Assembly (NCBI GenBank): GCA_020747015.1
Contig: JAGTJM010000064.1
Location: 62,001-126,000 of the forward strand
Direction of reading: 5' to 3'
Source: Pyrenochaeta sp. MPI-SDFR-AT-0127
Taxonomy: Eukaryota; Ascomycota; Dothideomycetes; Pleosporales; Cucurbitariaceae
DNA length: 64,000 nt
Shown here: positions 33,664-45,840 of the stretch, one piece after another
Layout of the letters: each line of letters opens with the position of its first letter
How positions within the stretch are numbered: position 1 is the stretch's first letter
The notes under the pieces: generated by a model
What the model saw: only the letters and a program-made list of their open reading frames with translations
Told to the model about the DNA's origin: nothing
Database searches by the model: none
Position numbers and translations under genes: made by a program

Positions 33664-35355
33664 ATGGCTGAAGAAGCTACACAAAATCCGCGTTCGCGGG
33701 ATTTCGCCAACCCCAGACCAGCCATTGCCGACGACAACTCGTCAGAAATAACGCACTTTGACGCCGAGAAGCCGCACGAACCCATGCGTCGCATCCCGAC
33801 CATCGAAGACGTTGTCAACCTGCCCCTTAGGACACTCAGCAACGATGCCAACCTGGACGAATATACACAAGAGACAATCAATGGCCAAATGCTGCGGGAA
33901 GTGCGCTCTGGCGCGGGCAAGATTGAACGCTATGAACTCGTCACCTTCAAGATTGACGACCCCGAGAATCCCAAAAATTGGAGCAAAGCGCACAAGTGGT
34001 GGTGTACCATGTGTGTCGCCATGACGTGTTTCGTTGTTGCGTTCAATTCGGCGGTTGTCACTGCCGACCTTGAGGGTGTGTCCGAGGAATTCAACGTCAG
34101 TGAGGAAGTCTCTCTGCTTACGATTACTCTCTTCGTTATCGGCTTTGGAGTTGGTCCTATGGCATTTGCGCCCTTGAGCGAGATCTTTGGTCGACGACCT
34201 GTCTATGCGGTAACGCTGGGTGTTGCTGTGATCTTCACTATCCCTGGAGCTGTTGCGAAGAACATCGGTACCCTCCTTGTGACTCGATTCATCGCCGGTG
34301 TCGCCTTTTCTGCGCCCATGTCACTAGTTGGAGGAACATTAGTCGATATGTGGAGGAACGAAGAGCGCGGTGTCCCCATGGCGGCGTTCAGTGCTGCTCC
34401 GTTTATTGGACCCGGCGTGGGCCCACTTGTGGGTGGATTTCTTGGTGATGCCGCTGGTTGGCGATGGCTGTACTGGATCCAGCTCATCCTCAGCGGTATT
34501 GTCTGGTTCTTGATTACCTTCACTGTCCCGGAGACGTACACACCCAAGTTGCTATCCAACCGAGCTAAGAAAATGCGCAAGGAGACTGGCGACGACAAAT
34601 TCGTTACAGAACAGGATCTCGACGTTCGCCCATTCAGCCAGCGCCTGTCGCTCTTCCTTCTCCGACCGTTCCAGCTCCTCTTCCGCGAGCTTATCGTCTT
34701 CTTCATCTCAATCTACATGGCTGTGCTCTACGGCCTTCTCTACATGTTCTTCGTTGCCTTCCCAATTGTCTACCAGAAGGGCAAGGGCTACAGCGCAGGC
34801 ACCACGGGTCTCATGTTCATACCTCTTATTGTCGGGGTGCTCCTCTCTGCGGCTTGTGCTCCACTTGTCAACAATCACTACCTGAAGCTTTCTGCAAAGC
34901 ACAACGGCCACCCACCCGCAGAAGCTCGTTTGATTCCGATGATGCTATCCTGCTGGTTTATTCCGATTGGCATGTTCATTTTCGCCTGGACGTCGTACTC
35001 TGACCTCCACTGGGCGGGACCTGCATTTGGCGGTTTCTCAGTTGGGTTTGGCTTCATCTTCCTTTACAACTCTGCCAACAACTATCTTGTCGATTCCTAC
35101 CAGCACCAAGCCGCGTCGGCGTTGGCAGCGAAGACTTTTCTGCGCTCCTTCTGGGGTGCCAGCGCGGTGCTTTTTACCAACCAGATGTACGATAGGCTTG
35201 GTGACCAGTGGGCTAGCTCGCTTTTAGCCTTTATTGGCCTGGCTTGCTGCGCAATCCCATTTGTGTTCTACTTTTATGGATCTAGAATTCGGGCGCACTC
35301 GCACTACGCTTACTCTGAAGACGAGGAGAACACTGCTGAGAAGCAGGGCGCTTGA
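33664..35355 (+). CDS. MFS transporter, DHA1 drug:H+ antiporter (polyamine/fluconazole type)
   Basis: Plasma-membrane proton antiporter, 563 aa, single exon. A hydrophilic N-tail of about 110 residues precedes 12 hydrophobic segments. The linker ENPKNWSKAHKWW just before helix 1 is typical of TPO/FLU1-like members. Motif A, GPMAFAPLSEIFGRRPVY, is near residues 164-181. Antiporter motif C, GPGVGPLVGG, is near 249-258, and PETYTPKLL after helix 6 is near 289-297. The central cytoplasmic loop separates helices 6 and 7, and the tail is acidic. The ATG at 33664 is preceded by ccatacaacc, good fungal context. Such proteins export polyamines or toxic compounds; the substrate cannot be assigned here. 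Confidence 0.95.
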   Translation: MAEEATQNPRSRDFANPRPAIADDNSSEITHFDAEKPHEPMRRIPTIEDVVNLPLRTLSNDANLDEYTQETINGQMLREVRSGAGKIERYELVTFKIDDPENPKNWSKAHKWWCTMCVAMTCFVVAFNSAVVTADLEGVSEEFNVSEEVSLLTITLFVIGFGVGPMAFAPLSEIFGRRPVYAVTLGVAVIFTIPGAVAKNIGTLLVTRFIAGVAFSAPMSLVGGTLVDMWRNEERGVPMAAFSAAPFIGPGVGPLVGGFLGDAAGWRWLYWIQLILSGIVWFLITFTVPETYTPKLLSNRAKKMRKETGDDKFVTEQDLDVRPFSQRLSLFLLRPFQLLFRELIVFFISIYMAVLYGLLYMFFVAFPIVYQKGKGYSAGTTGLMFIPLIVGVLLSAACAPLVNNHYLKLSAKHNGHPPAEARLIPMMLSCWFIPIGMFIFAWTSYSDLHWAGPAFGGFSVGFGFIFLYNSANNYLVDSYQHQAASALAAKTFLRSFWGASAVLFTNQMYDRLGDQWASSLLAFIGLACCAIPFVFYFYGSRIRAHSHYAYSEDEENTAEKQGA

Positions 35356-36113
35356 TCGAGATGATATATTAGGCATGGCCTAAAGTGGAGGGTGTTTTAT
35401 TCTGGTCAAAGCATTTTCAAAACGGTATACTTGTGGTGTTTGTGGCCGTCATCGCGGCCTGGTTTTGGTTGCACTGCATTGCATTTGCATGGTGTTCGGG
35501 AGACTCGAAAGTAGTTCTGAGACGTTGTACTATAATAAGAAACAAGCTTAATGCTAGACAATAACAAGAAGTGATTATTCGTTGATTTTGGTACCACTTG
35601 CTTTTCTTTACGGGCGTAGATTCAGCAGATGTGGCATTCGGTAGTCTGAACCTGCCCATCGAGATGCTTATAGTTGCACATCAGCAATCAATCTCAGCTC
35701 CATTGAAGATGAAGCAGCCTCGGTGTGACACAAGTTCGAGTACCTACGCTTGTCCTCGAGAGACTGCAGCATGCGTTGAGAGAAGCTGACCTTTGCCCAT
35801 CATGAGCAGAAGCATGCATGCAGCGAGCGGCTCTCGGTTGCGTCATTGCTTGGCCGAGAAATAGCGATCGTTACAAGGCCAGACTAAAGATGACTGGTGA
35901 TGCAAAAGGGACAAGGGACAGAGCGGCAGTAGGGTTGGAGGTCGGAAGTCAAGCTTCTCTAGCCCGTGATTAGCAACCGTTAGCCAACCGCCGATCGCCA
36001 GTCCCGGGTTGGGTGGGGGTGCGCTTGAGCGGAAAGACGTCCCAAAAGCCCAAACTCCACCAGGCGCGTCTGCCCGGCCCATCTTCGACTCGATTCCCTC
36101 CGACGTCGCGACC
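35356..36113. other. Intergenic region
   Basis: Terminator side of the transporter and promoter side of the second Zn2Cys6 gene; GC-rich from about 35980. No separate gene supported. Confidence 0.55.
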
Positions 36114-38552
36114 ATGGACAACCTCAAAGCGCTTGGCCAGTCCAATGCGCCGCCCAACGACTTTTTGCAGGACACGCCGCCGCGAGCCGACGTCGACGAG
36201 ATCTTGCGACGCAAGCGAAAGGCGCGCGAATACAAGGTATGCTGGTGCTGGTGCTGGTGCGGCGGCAGCGACACGACTCTCCCCGGGCGGATGCGACGAC
36301 GTGAAGCTGTCGAGGCTCCACTGGCGGGTGCTGGAAGAAAGACGCCTCTGCATTGCCAGATTGGGATACACGACCCGGCGCATTCACAGCATCACGCTGC
36401 CCCCATGTATCGCCCCGCGCACTCCCGCTGACGCTCTTCATCGTAGGCCTGCTACCCGTGTCGCCAGCGCAAAGTAAAATGCGACCAGAACGTGCCCTGC
36501 AAGACCTGCGTCGTCCGCGAACACCCAGAGCTATGTACCTACCACCCGCCGAGCGAGCTGCATCCGCCGGCGAAGCGCATCAGCATGGGCCTGGGCCAGA
36601 ACGGGAACGACTTTTCCAATGGCATGGTCCACATACACGGCGGCACCGTCACGCTGCCGCGAGAGGTGCGCATCTGGCGGATCCGAGGTGCATGGCATGG
36701 ATGCTGACAAGGCCAGGACTGGGAGCGCATCTGCGCCAAACTGCAGCAGGCCGAGAAGTCGCTGGGCGAGCTGAAGAACTCCATCAGCAGCGTCGCTGAG
36801 GTTGCGCCGCCTCTCAATGGATTCTCGCCCACGACGTCTGGCAACACCCCCTTGGCTGCCGCCGCACCCATGGACGGCGAGCAGAGCCATGTCCGCACCC
36901 AAGGAATACACACGCGCAACGACATCACGGGCCAGACGATTCACATTGGGCCCAGCTCGGTGCCTGCCCTGGTCATGGCACTGGGCAGAGGCGACACTCA
37001 GTGGGCGCCCGGTGTCCAGGATCTGCTGGGCAAGAAGAGCATGCTGCCGATATTTGGGCTGGACAACGAGAGCGCAACATATCCCTTTGTCGATCTCTGG
37101 GGCCTGCCTCACGGCTCCATCTTGCGCGCCAACGAACTGGCCAACGCATTGCCGAGTGACTCTGAATGCCTGAGCTTCTTCCGCAGCTATCGCGAAACTG
37201 CCCACGTTGTGTATCCCGCCGTCGCCGACATCGAGGGCATCGAATCGGACCTCCTCTTGTTTCTGATCAACCGTGCAAGCTCTCATGGTACCAATGGCAT
37301 AACAGATCAGCAGATCTACGGCAAGGACTTCCACTGGATAGGACTCGTTTTTGCCATCCTCGCATCAGGCTGTCAATGCTCAAGCATGTCGAGACGGGAA
37401 CGGGAGCTGACATCGCAGGTTTACGTGTGCTGTAGCTTCGAATGCTTGCGCTTCACAAACTTTCTATCACATGCAACTTTGGAGAACATCCAAACCCTGC
37501 TTATCCTTGGGAACGTCATTTCGAATAATATGAACGCTGGCGTGGCCTGGAGTCTCATGGGTCTCACTGTTCGTCTGTCGCAAACGCTAGGGTTACATCG
37601 AATGTGTCCCCCATCTACGCCCGTACAGCAAAAGGTTGTTAGGAGTAAGGTGTGGTGGGCGTTGCTGTGGCAAGATTCGTTGTTATCTGTCTCATACGAT
37701 AGAGCATCATCAACCACCACGATCGACCACACAGTACCTCTCAGCCAACACACAGCGCCCGGCACAAGAACATACGTCGAGAGCATGTACCGGCTATGTA
37801 AAGTGGGCTTGGACATAGTTCGCGAACGACAGCGACCACAAAACTCTCACGACGCCCTCATCAGGATCACCGAGCACCGGAATGAACTCCAGGAAATCAT
37901 GATAGACGCAGCAGATTATCTAAAGGACTCCAGGAGATGTCGGTCAATGCGAGATCAGCTTGAACATTGGGCGTTGTACTTGCACATGTCGTACATTACC
38001 TCCGAACTCTGTCGGCCAGCCATCAGCCCGAGCACTGCCGGCCTCGATCTCTCAAAGACCTTGCGAAAGACGTGCATCGATAGCCTCACCAACACGGTTG
38101 AAGCTTTTCTCGGTCTGCAGAATATGACTCCCTTCGCGACCCGGTCATGGTCCGCCGTCCATCGTTCACTCAGTTCTGCTCTGCTCCTCGGTATTCTCGG
38201 CGAGCACAACCGGAACGAGCGCGCTCGGGGCCTCCTCCAGAACGTCATCCAGGTCCTGACCGATGTCACAAAAGACGTTGACCCTGCCGAGCTCGCTACA
38301 CCTATCACGCGTTCGGTGTCGGCGCTGGAGAGGCTGTTAAGGATCACCTCGACACACAATCGAAAGACGAGTGACAGCGGAAGTCAGGCGAGCCCAACCA
38401 TGCATGTCTTCACGGCAGACGATATCAATAAAGTTCTTGAGAATGGAGACAGCAACATGTTCAGCCAGAGTCCGTTATTGGGGCTGGATTTGGATTCCAG
38501 CCCATACGCGCTTATGGAGAGCATTGTTTGGGGCGCGCAGAAGACGCCCTGA
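36114..38552 (+). CDS. Zn2Cys6 fungal-specific transcription factor
   Basis: Nuclear regulator, about 725 aa, three exons (introns 36237-36446, 210 nt, and 36666-36716). Exon 1 encodes an acidic/basic lead ending RRKRKAREYK. Exon 2 opens directly with the zinc cluster, six cysteines at about residues 43-71 spaced C-x2-C-x6-C-x5-C-x2-C-x8-C (CYPCRQRKVKC). A short coiled segment follows (ERICAKLQQAEKSLGELKNS). The middle-homology domain is marked by LLILGNVISNNMNAGVAWSL and by KVWWALLWQDSLLSVSYDR, the signature of the fungal_trans group. An unspliced read stops soon after the cluster, so both introns must be removed for an active protein. Target unknown; the upstream neighbour is an MFS transporter transcribed in the same direction, but no regulatory link can be shown. 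Confidence 0.92.
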
Positions 38553-39241
38553 AATCCAATCGAGGAAGTACTATGATTACGAATATGAGGTCGTAGGCAA
38601 GCGCCAAGCGGTTATTCATTGGGGATCCCACTTTCTGGCGTTTTGAGGAAGCTTTTCAACAAGTTGGGTTGCGTGGGGGACAGAATTCCGCCACAGTATG
38701 ATACAATTCAGCAAGTGTGGGCCAGCTCGTGCTAAGCCCTACAGCGTGTCAACGAGGCCTGAAGCGCCTCTTGGAGATTTATTGAGAGGGGCCAGGAGTG
38801 TCTTCAAGTGAGAGCACGCAAGAACTGAAAAAGCAAAGCAACGTAGCACTACGTGCGGTATCTTCGAAATTTAGTATCGTTGTCACAAGAAGTGTGAATT
38901 CCATAGGTACGAGATTTATCAACCATGGCCATCTAGGCTGTTGGCCAACCAATTTTCAGAACACATTTTGGCATAAATTTTGTGTCTCCCACTTGACACT
39001 CCAGACCTTAAAGGACTCTTCCATTTCTCAGACACAACTGATCCTGAATCTATCTGGGCCGCAGTAATGGTGTTGTTGCTCGAGCAGTTCACTCAGAATT
39101 TCCGCCATGGGAGCAGCTCATATTCACCGCGACTCAGTCGCAAACGACAAACACGCCCGCAAAAATTGCTTGCTTCAGCATCAACAAAAGACTGCGAAGC
39201 GCAATATTCCAGCTATTACTCATGCTTCCTCTTCCCTCGCG
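38553..39241. other. Intergenic region
   Basis: Nothing beyond probable 3' and 5' flanks. The frame of the next gene is open back to an ATG at 39107, so part of this stretch may be coding. Confidence 0.5.
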
Positions 39242-40321
39242 ATGGCGACCGACGAAATCGACACCATCACTATCTCAAAGCTCAGCGATGCGCTTGCGGA
39301 TCCTGATTCTGTGCTCATCTACCGTGAAGCAAAGCTTCAGTACGATGCGCTTCTACAATTTGGCAAGGATCAGGACATTGACCTTAAATTGTTCTACCGG
39401 AATCTGTTTGAAAGCGCAACGAAGGAGTTGGAAGATTATCAGCGCTTCAAATTACTTCATCTATGCTTCGCGTACAAACGACGATGGATGGTATTGAGAT
39501 TTCTCGACGACCTCGATGAGAAGGTCTTTGAATGGGTGAGACCACTCCGCAAGGTCATTAAAGAGAGAGGAAGAGACACACTTTTTGATAGTGCCAGTGT
39601 GGAAGGAGGGGAGGAGGAAGAGAGTGGACACAGATCGCGACCGCAAGCTCCAAGGCTGTCACAAGTTCACCAAACGTCATATGTCACCAATACTGGTACT
39701 TTCGACTCTGAACGAGTGGAGCAAGAAATCACGCCTACAACGACTCAGACACCGACTAAACCCAAAGAACCCTATTTCATCATACCTACCCTTAGCCTTG
39801 CCTACCCAACCCAATTCTTCACCGCATACGCATCTCAAGTCACCCTCACCCACCTCACAGTCCCGCATCTCCTCTCCTGCCCCGCCATCCTCCTCGTCTC
39901 GCTCTCGCCCTGCCTCTGGCCAACGCTGCAATCCCGTATACGCCAGGACTGGGAGCAGATGAAAGTCGATGCACAAGACGCTGAGGCGTGGACATGTTTC
40001 TTCGAGCATCTTCTGCAGAACGAAGCGAAGCTTTTCGACAATTGCTTTCGTAGGCCTGTCCTGGGTCCTGATGTCCGCGCTGCCTATGATGGAGACGATC
40101 TTGACATGTGGCTTAAGAAGTGGTTTGCGAATAGGCAGATGGATGGGCTGAAGGAGAGGGGCGTAGAGGCTAGAAGGCAGATTATGGCTGGGAGAATGGC
40201 GGTTGATGGCTTGGATGATGTAGAGCCTACGGAAAAGGGCAAGGGTGGTGCAGAGACGAGTGCTAAGAGCAATAGGATTGCTGCATTTAGGACTAATACG
40301 AGAGTGACGTGGTGTTTTTAG
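39242..40321 (+). CDS. Protein of unknown function, single exon
   Basis: I choose the ATG at 39242 (MATDEIDTITISKLSDALAD), which gives 359 aa. An upstream in-frame ATG at 39107 adds 45 less convincing residues. No family recognised. The N-terminal 100 residues look helical (YREAKLQYDALLQFGKDQDI, then KELEDYQRFKLLHLCFAYKR). A low-complexity Thr/Pro/Glu linker sits around residues 120-190 of this model. A second folded block follows (PYFIIPTLSLAYPTQFFTAY, then AWTCFFEHLLQNEAKLFDN), and the tail is Arg/Lys/Gly-rich. Soluble by appearance. Codon composition resembles the neighbouring real genes. Confidence 0.7.
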   Translation: MATDEIDTITISKLSDALADPDSVLIYREAKLQYDALLQFGKDQDIDLKLFYRNLFESATKELEDYQRFKLLHLCFAYKRRWMVLRFLDDLDEKVFEWVRPLRKVIKERGRDTLFDSASVEGGEEEESGHRSRPQAPRLSQVHQTSYVTNTGTFDSERVEQEITPTTTQTPTKPKEPYFIIPTLSLAYPTQFFTAYASQVTLTHLTVPHLLSCPAILLVSLSPCLWPTLQSRIRQDWEQMKVDAQDAEAWTCFFEHLLQNEAKLFDNCFRRPVLGPDVRAAYDGDDLDMWLKKWFANRQMDGLKERGVEARRQIMAGRMAVDGLDDVEPTEKGKGGAETSAKSNRIAAFRTNTRVTWCF

Positions 40322-41630
40322 AAGGAACAGGAGCGCTTCAGGAATACCCAGGTCAGAGTTGATGGAGTTTTGAAGGAAGGCTTGAAGAGCGTAGTTGAAT
40401 TGTTAGAGAAGCATCATAGCACACGAAATGCATGGAATAAGAAGCAGAAAATTCCGCTAAATCTTGGTTCATCCAGATTAACCATAATGCCTTAGGCGAC
40501 GTACATGCTCTAAGGCACTTCTGTGCCTTTTCACCATTGCCGCTTAACATAATTTGGAAATCGCCCATGCTAATATCGCTGAGTATCATCCCAACTCTAG
40601 TGTGCAGTGTGTTACTCGAGTGGCGGCCTCGTATCTTCTGTGGTAATAGCACCAATAGAGCACAAAATCAACGTATCATGCTAGACCATAGAGAGTGAAT
40701 TGTCTTGTCGCCTAGTTGACGTATTGGTAAAGGCAAAGAATCCCTTTTCTCCGACTCTTTTGCACTAAATCTAAGAGTTTCGATGCTTCGCAAAAGAAAT
40801 AACATTACCATGCAAAAGAGCTAGTTTGGTATATTAATAAGTAGGTAACTTCAGTAGTAAATAGATACTCCCTCTTCTCGTCCTGTATTTTTCTTTAGTG
40901 ATATGATCTCCTCATGATTCACGTTAGATATAAGATTTGAGTATATTTAGAGCACTTCTTAGTTATAGCTTATAGTAATAACGATGGTGCGAAGAAGCTA
41001 ACCTTCTAGGACCAGGTCACTACTAAAAGTCGAGGGGACACTGGTGTTCAGAAATTGCAAGCTGCTTTGTGGAGCGGGTAGGCTCACGTAAGAAAAAGCT
41101 GGATGTGAGCTGGCTATGCGTAACGCCCTCAATACGAGCCCAGAGCAAGACCGTGTCTTCATAGCTACGAAGATATACCTGAAACGTATAACTTCTTATA
41201 TCAACCCTCGTAATCTAGATAGAACCAGTAGTCTTGGCAGTATGATTGTGGGTTGAAGCATTAGAAGAGGTGTTGTTGCACCTGGCTTCTATCCGACTTA
41301 TCTTTACGTATGAAAGTGTGGGCTACTTTCCCTGCTAGCGGCGGCGACTCTTGGCGTCAAAACTATCTGTTTGCGAGCTTCGTCTGTACCATTTCTCCTG
41401 CGAACGCGATCACCGCCGTCGTATGGCTGAAGGCTGTAGCCTTCGCTCTAGCGATTGGCCCTGAATAGTTGTAGTCCAAGGTCGCAACATTAGCTATGAC
41501 AATAAATGCAAGTTGACCTAAGCCTCGTAGGATTGTAGGATGCCAAGAGCACCGCCTCTGAGACGATGGTATTCTCAGTTTGTTAAAATGATTGTTACTC
41601 ACCAACGAGACTGACGCTGGATGCTCGTAC
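40322..41630. other. AT-rich intergenic region
   Basis: Strongly AT-rich from about 40780 to 41000. Minus-strand frames at 40353-40655 and 41363-41716 lack domains. No gene, tRNA or clear repeat found; possibly degraded mobile DNA before the HET gene. Confidence 0.5.
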
Positions 41631-43696
41631 ATGCAGATCAAGATGATTTCCCCAGACGACATAGAAGACATCAATGACGAGAAGCCAACGCTACAGCAAA
41701 TACATGAAGAGGGCACAAGGTTGCAGAGAGTGTTACAGGAGCAGCGACAGGCTGGCCGGCGATATTATTTCAGTTCAGGCAAAGAAGAAGAGAAACAGAA
41801 GTTATTGCAGCGGGCTGAAGGATGCCAAAACCTTCAAAGGGCTAAGACCATGGCTTCCGCAACTCTGTCAGATTTAAGTAAAGGGTGCAATGCGAATTCT
41901 GCGTCTTGCATCCTTTGCGAGATCTTACTCCGAGCAGTACAGTCGTCCATCCCTGAAAACGAGCTCTCGCCAAATGGAATCATGAATTGGCCTAGCTTCA
42001 AGTGGTATGAGCCAACATGGTCAATCAGTGGCAATCAGGACAAGGATCATCAACGTCAAATAGAATTGTTCTCCAAGGAAGGTAGGTGTCAAATGCTGTC
42101 CCTATGGATTGGTCGGGATTATGTACTAAACCCACATTGAAAGGTGACCAAGCGATTCTCGACTGTCCTAGAGGAACCTTCGTCCCGAATTCAAGCAAGT
42201 CTGAGGAAAGCATCGACCAGGTCCGTTACTGGCTCATGAACTGCCGCTGCTCCTCAGGCCACACGTCGCTCTTACCAAATCGCGTCATCGACATAAGGGA
42301 TCACGCTTCCATCAGGTTACGAGAATCGAGAGGCTTGTACGGCAGATACGCATGTCTCAGCCATTGTTGGGGTCAGCTTCAAGCGAACGGCACTCTCGTT
42401 ACATCACGGGTCTCGTACAATGCCCACGTGGAGGACGGGATACGATTTGCATCTCTTCCCAAGTTGTTCCAAGATGTTGTTGAACTAGCCCAAGCTCTCG
42501 ATATCCCTTATCTCTGGATTGATGCTCTGTGCATTATACAAGGCGACGAGGATGACTGGCGTGAAGAATCGGCAAAGATGAAAGACGTATATCGGAATAG
42601 TTATTTGAACTTCGCTGCTACTTCCGCCAAGGATAGCCATGGGAGTTGTGTGTCTCAACTTCTGCCACATTTCAAAGCTCAGTATATCAGTAATGGCGTC
42701 TACTGTCGACAGAGGATACCACACTTTGAGGATAGTTACAACACTAGTATAGCTACAAGATATCCCAAGCCAGATCTAAGCCGCTTTCCACTTATAGAGC
42801 GAGGATGGGTGTATCAAGAGAGGCTGTTAGCTCCCCGTGTGGTTCACTTAACTGCGCAAGAAATTGTCTGGGAATGTGGCGAGGGCACGATATGCCAATG
42901 CAGTGACACGCAAAAGGCATATTCTGTGACTGAAGGAGATACTAAGGTCGATCATGCAATATCACTCGAATTTGGTGACACGGATATGAAAAAGAGATGG
43001 CGCACTGTGGTCGAAGAGTATTCATCTCTAAGCCTTACGTTTGAAAAAGATTGCCTACCTGCTCTTGCGGGCTTGGCAAAACAGTTCTATGAACAAAGAT
43101 CAGACGACAATTACTTAGCCGGACTATGGCGACAAACCCTATTTGAGGACATGCTCTGGACAGCATCTCCTGGGCCGTCTGAAAGACCATACACGTGGCG
43201 TGCACCAACCTGGTCATGGGCGTCTGTGAAGGGCTCGATTCGCTATCTTACAAATACAGAGAAAGATATCATTACTTTTCCACGGTTCATAGATGCTTGC
43301 TGCGAAAGTCTTGGACCCGACTCAATGGGTGAGCTTAGATCGGGACATCTCACAATCGAAGGCCAGGTGATCACTACCGTGTCAGAAAGCATCGGTGCAT
43401 CTCAAAGCAGACTTTCTTCTGCATCTTCTCAACTCCAGTTCTGTGATCATTACCCAGACCTCAAAGAATCAATTCAACATGAGATGGGAAATGGAGTACT
43501 GTTGCAAAGAACCATTTGCTTACGGCTGGCGAGGGATCCGTATACCATTCCACCGACCGAGTATTTTTTAGTTCTCAAAGCGGTTGACCTAAGCTCGAAT
43601 ACCTACAGGCGGGTAGGGCTTGCAGAGTGTCATAACTCAGAAGTGCTTGCTCTTTTTGCTAACATGCATCGGGTCATGGATTTCAAGATCATTTGA
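41631..43696 (+). CDS. HET-domain (heterokaryon incompatibility) protein
   Basis: About 667 aa, two exons with intron 42082-42143. The HET domain starts near residue 219 with YACLSHCWGQ, followed by LPKLFQDVVELAQALDIPYL, then WIDALCIIQGDEDDW and the third block MKDVYRNSYLNFAATSAKD. These are the three conserved HET blocks. An N-terminal extension of about 215 residues includes a charged helical segment and two CxxC-like pairs (CILC; CRC). The C-terminal part holds the usual GWVYQERLLAPRVVHLTAQE and PTWSWASVKG motifs. HET proteins trigger cell death after fusion of unlike individuals; here no NLR or partner gene adjoins. It is flanked by AT-rich DNA and a pseudogene, as is common for this fast-evolving family. 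Start set at the first ATG of the open frame. Confidence 0.93.
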
Positions 43697-44344
43697 GAGA
43701 CACCTAACATCTGACATACGGGACTCTTGAACCCTCTACTACATGTATCAGCGAATCGTACATGCACCATGGCAATAGATGAACGTCATAAGCGATGTCC
43801 AACGGTCATTAAATAGTCATGATGATGAAGAGACAATTCCAGTGAGAGACATCGTCGTATTCCGGCTGTAGTGCGAAGGTGGTGATCTGTCGTGGCGATA
43901 GCGGAAGCATACCGCGCGAGATAATACTCCTAATAAGGTGTTTTGCGCCTACCTAAAGCTCAAAGATCCAGCTGAGGATAGAGCTTACATGACTCAAAGA
44001 TATCCCGCTGATTATGCATGAGGTTAGCATGATTTTAGTCAGCCCCATTCATTATCAGATTTTCTTCGTGTTAAAATGTCTAGCCCTGATGCTTCCTTCG
44101 TTAAGAACTGCCCCTTCCATATCCAGAGAAGTAAATATGACGCTCATCAGTTTTACCAATCTATTTAGTATGACAGAATAGGTAGCCTTCCAATCAGTGT
44201 AATTGCGCCGGCCCCCAAGTATAGGCTTACATTGGAAAGCCCATATAATCTCGCATGAAGCCCACCTGGCAAATTAGAAGCACGTGAAAGATAGTTCGAG
44301 TTGTTATTGATCTCGGACTGTAAGCTCTTCGATCATTGGTTGTA
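43697..44344. other. Intergenic region
   Basis: AT-rich flank between the HET gene and a membrane-protein pseudogene. Nothing recognised. Confidence 0.5.
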
Positions 44345-45651
44345 ATGGCTGGACATACGGGACGCCCTGAGACGACGGAGATGCACTCGCACAAGAGCAG
44401 GATTACACCTCAACGCCAAAGTTTGCCAATTAGTCGCTTTGGCTTTCGTCTTTACCAATACCCTCAGCAATCAAGGATGCTCTTTGGACGATCTATGTCC
44501 AACAGCTGGCTTGATAAATGCTACAAGCAAGTCCTACTATTATGTGGACTTCTCTGCGATAAGTGCGGTCTTCATGTCTTCCTGGTCATCGACGGTCAGC
44601 TTTGTACTGGTCGGAGTTCTGATGAGTATATACGCATACTCTGTTGCGGCGCGACTGCTACAACAACCCGATTCTGAGGCGCACATTGGAACTAATTCGG
44701 AGTTTCTGACATTGTGGGACCTTTCAGCCCAAGGGTAGAAGAACGCTACTGCGAGTTAAGACCAGTGGAGCAGTCCAACCAGTGAGTCCCAATCATTTAC
44801 GAACATCTGTCGTAGTATTCTGCGTCGCTGTCGTTGGATGGTGTGTATGCTTTGCATCCTGGAAAAAAGCAACAATAAGCTAAATATTCTATAGCATCTC
44901 CATTCAGGCAGCTGATACCTATCTACACCTTGCAACCAAAGCTGTAAGTATTACTGGCACCATCATCATGCCTCTTGTCGAGACTTTGGGTTTTTCGCGT
45001 AACCTCCGTGACAACGCAATGCATCGCGCAAGTCAAGCCAGCTCGCTGCAGTCATGGCTCGCAGCATACGAGCTCGAGATACGCAAGTCCTTTACAGTCC
45101 CGTTGGCAGTCCATTCAGTCCTTCAAGAAAGTGTTCGCGCGCAAAAACGTATCAGTAAAGCCATTGCAAGAGTGCCTGTAGCGTTTTTATGGTTGCCCGT
45201 GTTAGCAAATGCGTCATTCGCACTGCTTGCTATCGTTATTGCATCACTGGCCTTGCGAGCAGCTCGCGCAGAAAGTGTGCATCAGGTGCACATACGGCTT
45301 GGTGTAACAGGCCTTATAGCCGATCTTTTCGAGCGGCATGCTGGAGAGAGAGTTGGTAAAGGACGGCAGCGAGCTGTTCCAGGAAATCGAAAAAGTACCA
45401 CCCAGGTTGAAGATCTGATCCAAAAGACTCCGCCTGGGGGTGTCGCGTGGTTGCCACGCGAACAGCGAAGGCGTCCGATATTGAAACTTGATCAATTGTC
45501 AGACTCTGCTGTGTTTGATATTGAGGATAGACAAGCAGAGCATGCTCCGCATAGAACATATCATCGACAACGACAAGATCGAATGAGACAAGCACGCCTT
45601 TGCTGGATGAAGTTAGAAGACAATGATGGGATATCTCGCTTTTTATCGTAA
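44345..45651 (+). pseudogene. Remnant of a multi-pass membrane protein gene, centre deleted
   Basis: The N-terminal part reads (L)VALAFVFTNTLSNQGCSLD, then TSKSYYYVDFSAISAVFMSS and a membrane helix, up to LWDLSAQG at about 44738, where a stop interrupts. Continuation RRTLLRVKTSGAVQPVSPNH and the helix TSVVVFCVAVVGW lie in another frame just after it. A plausible intron (about 44840-44894) joins to CISIQAADTYLHLATKAVSI. From about 44968 the C-terminal part follows: SFTVPLAVHSVLQESVRAQK, then the last helix FLWLPVLANASFALLAIVIA and a basic tail to 45651. In related fungal surface proteins a glycosylated extracellular domain of several hundred residues separates these halves; here it is missing. 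No ATG opens the first helix in frame. Family placement is from memory of architecture. Confidence 0.65.
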
Positions 45652-45840
45652 GACAATCTAAACCACACCTTTCAGTGCTGCCACTGAAGAGCGATTCAGG
45701 GAAAGGGTGCCAGTGTCTGGTTTCATTGACAATATTTAAATAAGCTGACATTAACATCAACTGCGTGGTCCTAATATGGGAGACACGTCTTATCCCATTA
45801 TTTCTCAATTAGGACAAGGTAAATACCACATAATTAAAAC

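Noticed and set aside
9780..38552. Secondary-metabolite gene cluster (GST, P450, MFS, two Zn2Cys6 factors)
   Set aside because: The genes are spread over 29 kb among unrelated genes and no backbone synthase is present.
39107..39241. N-terminal extension of the unknown protein from the ATG at 39107
   Set aside because: The 45 added residues look like leader sequence, and the protein-like region starts at 39242. Not excluded.
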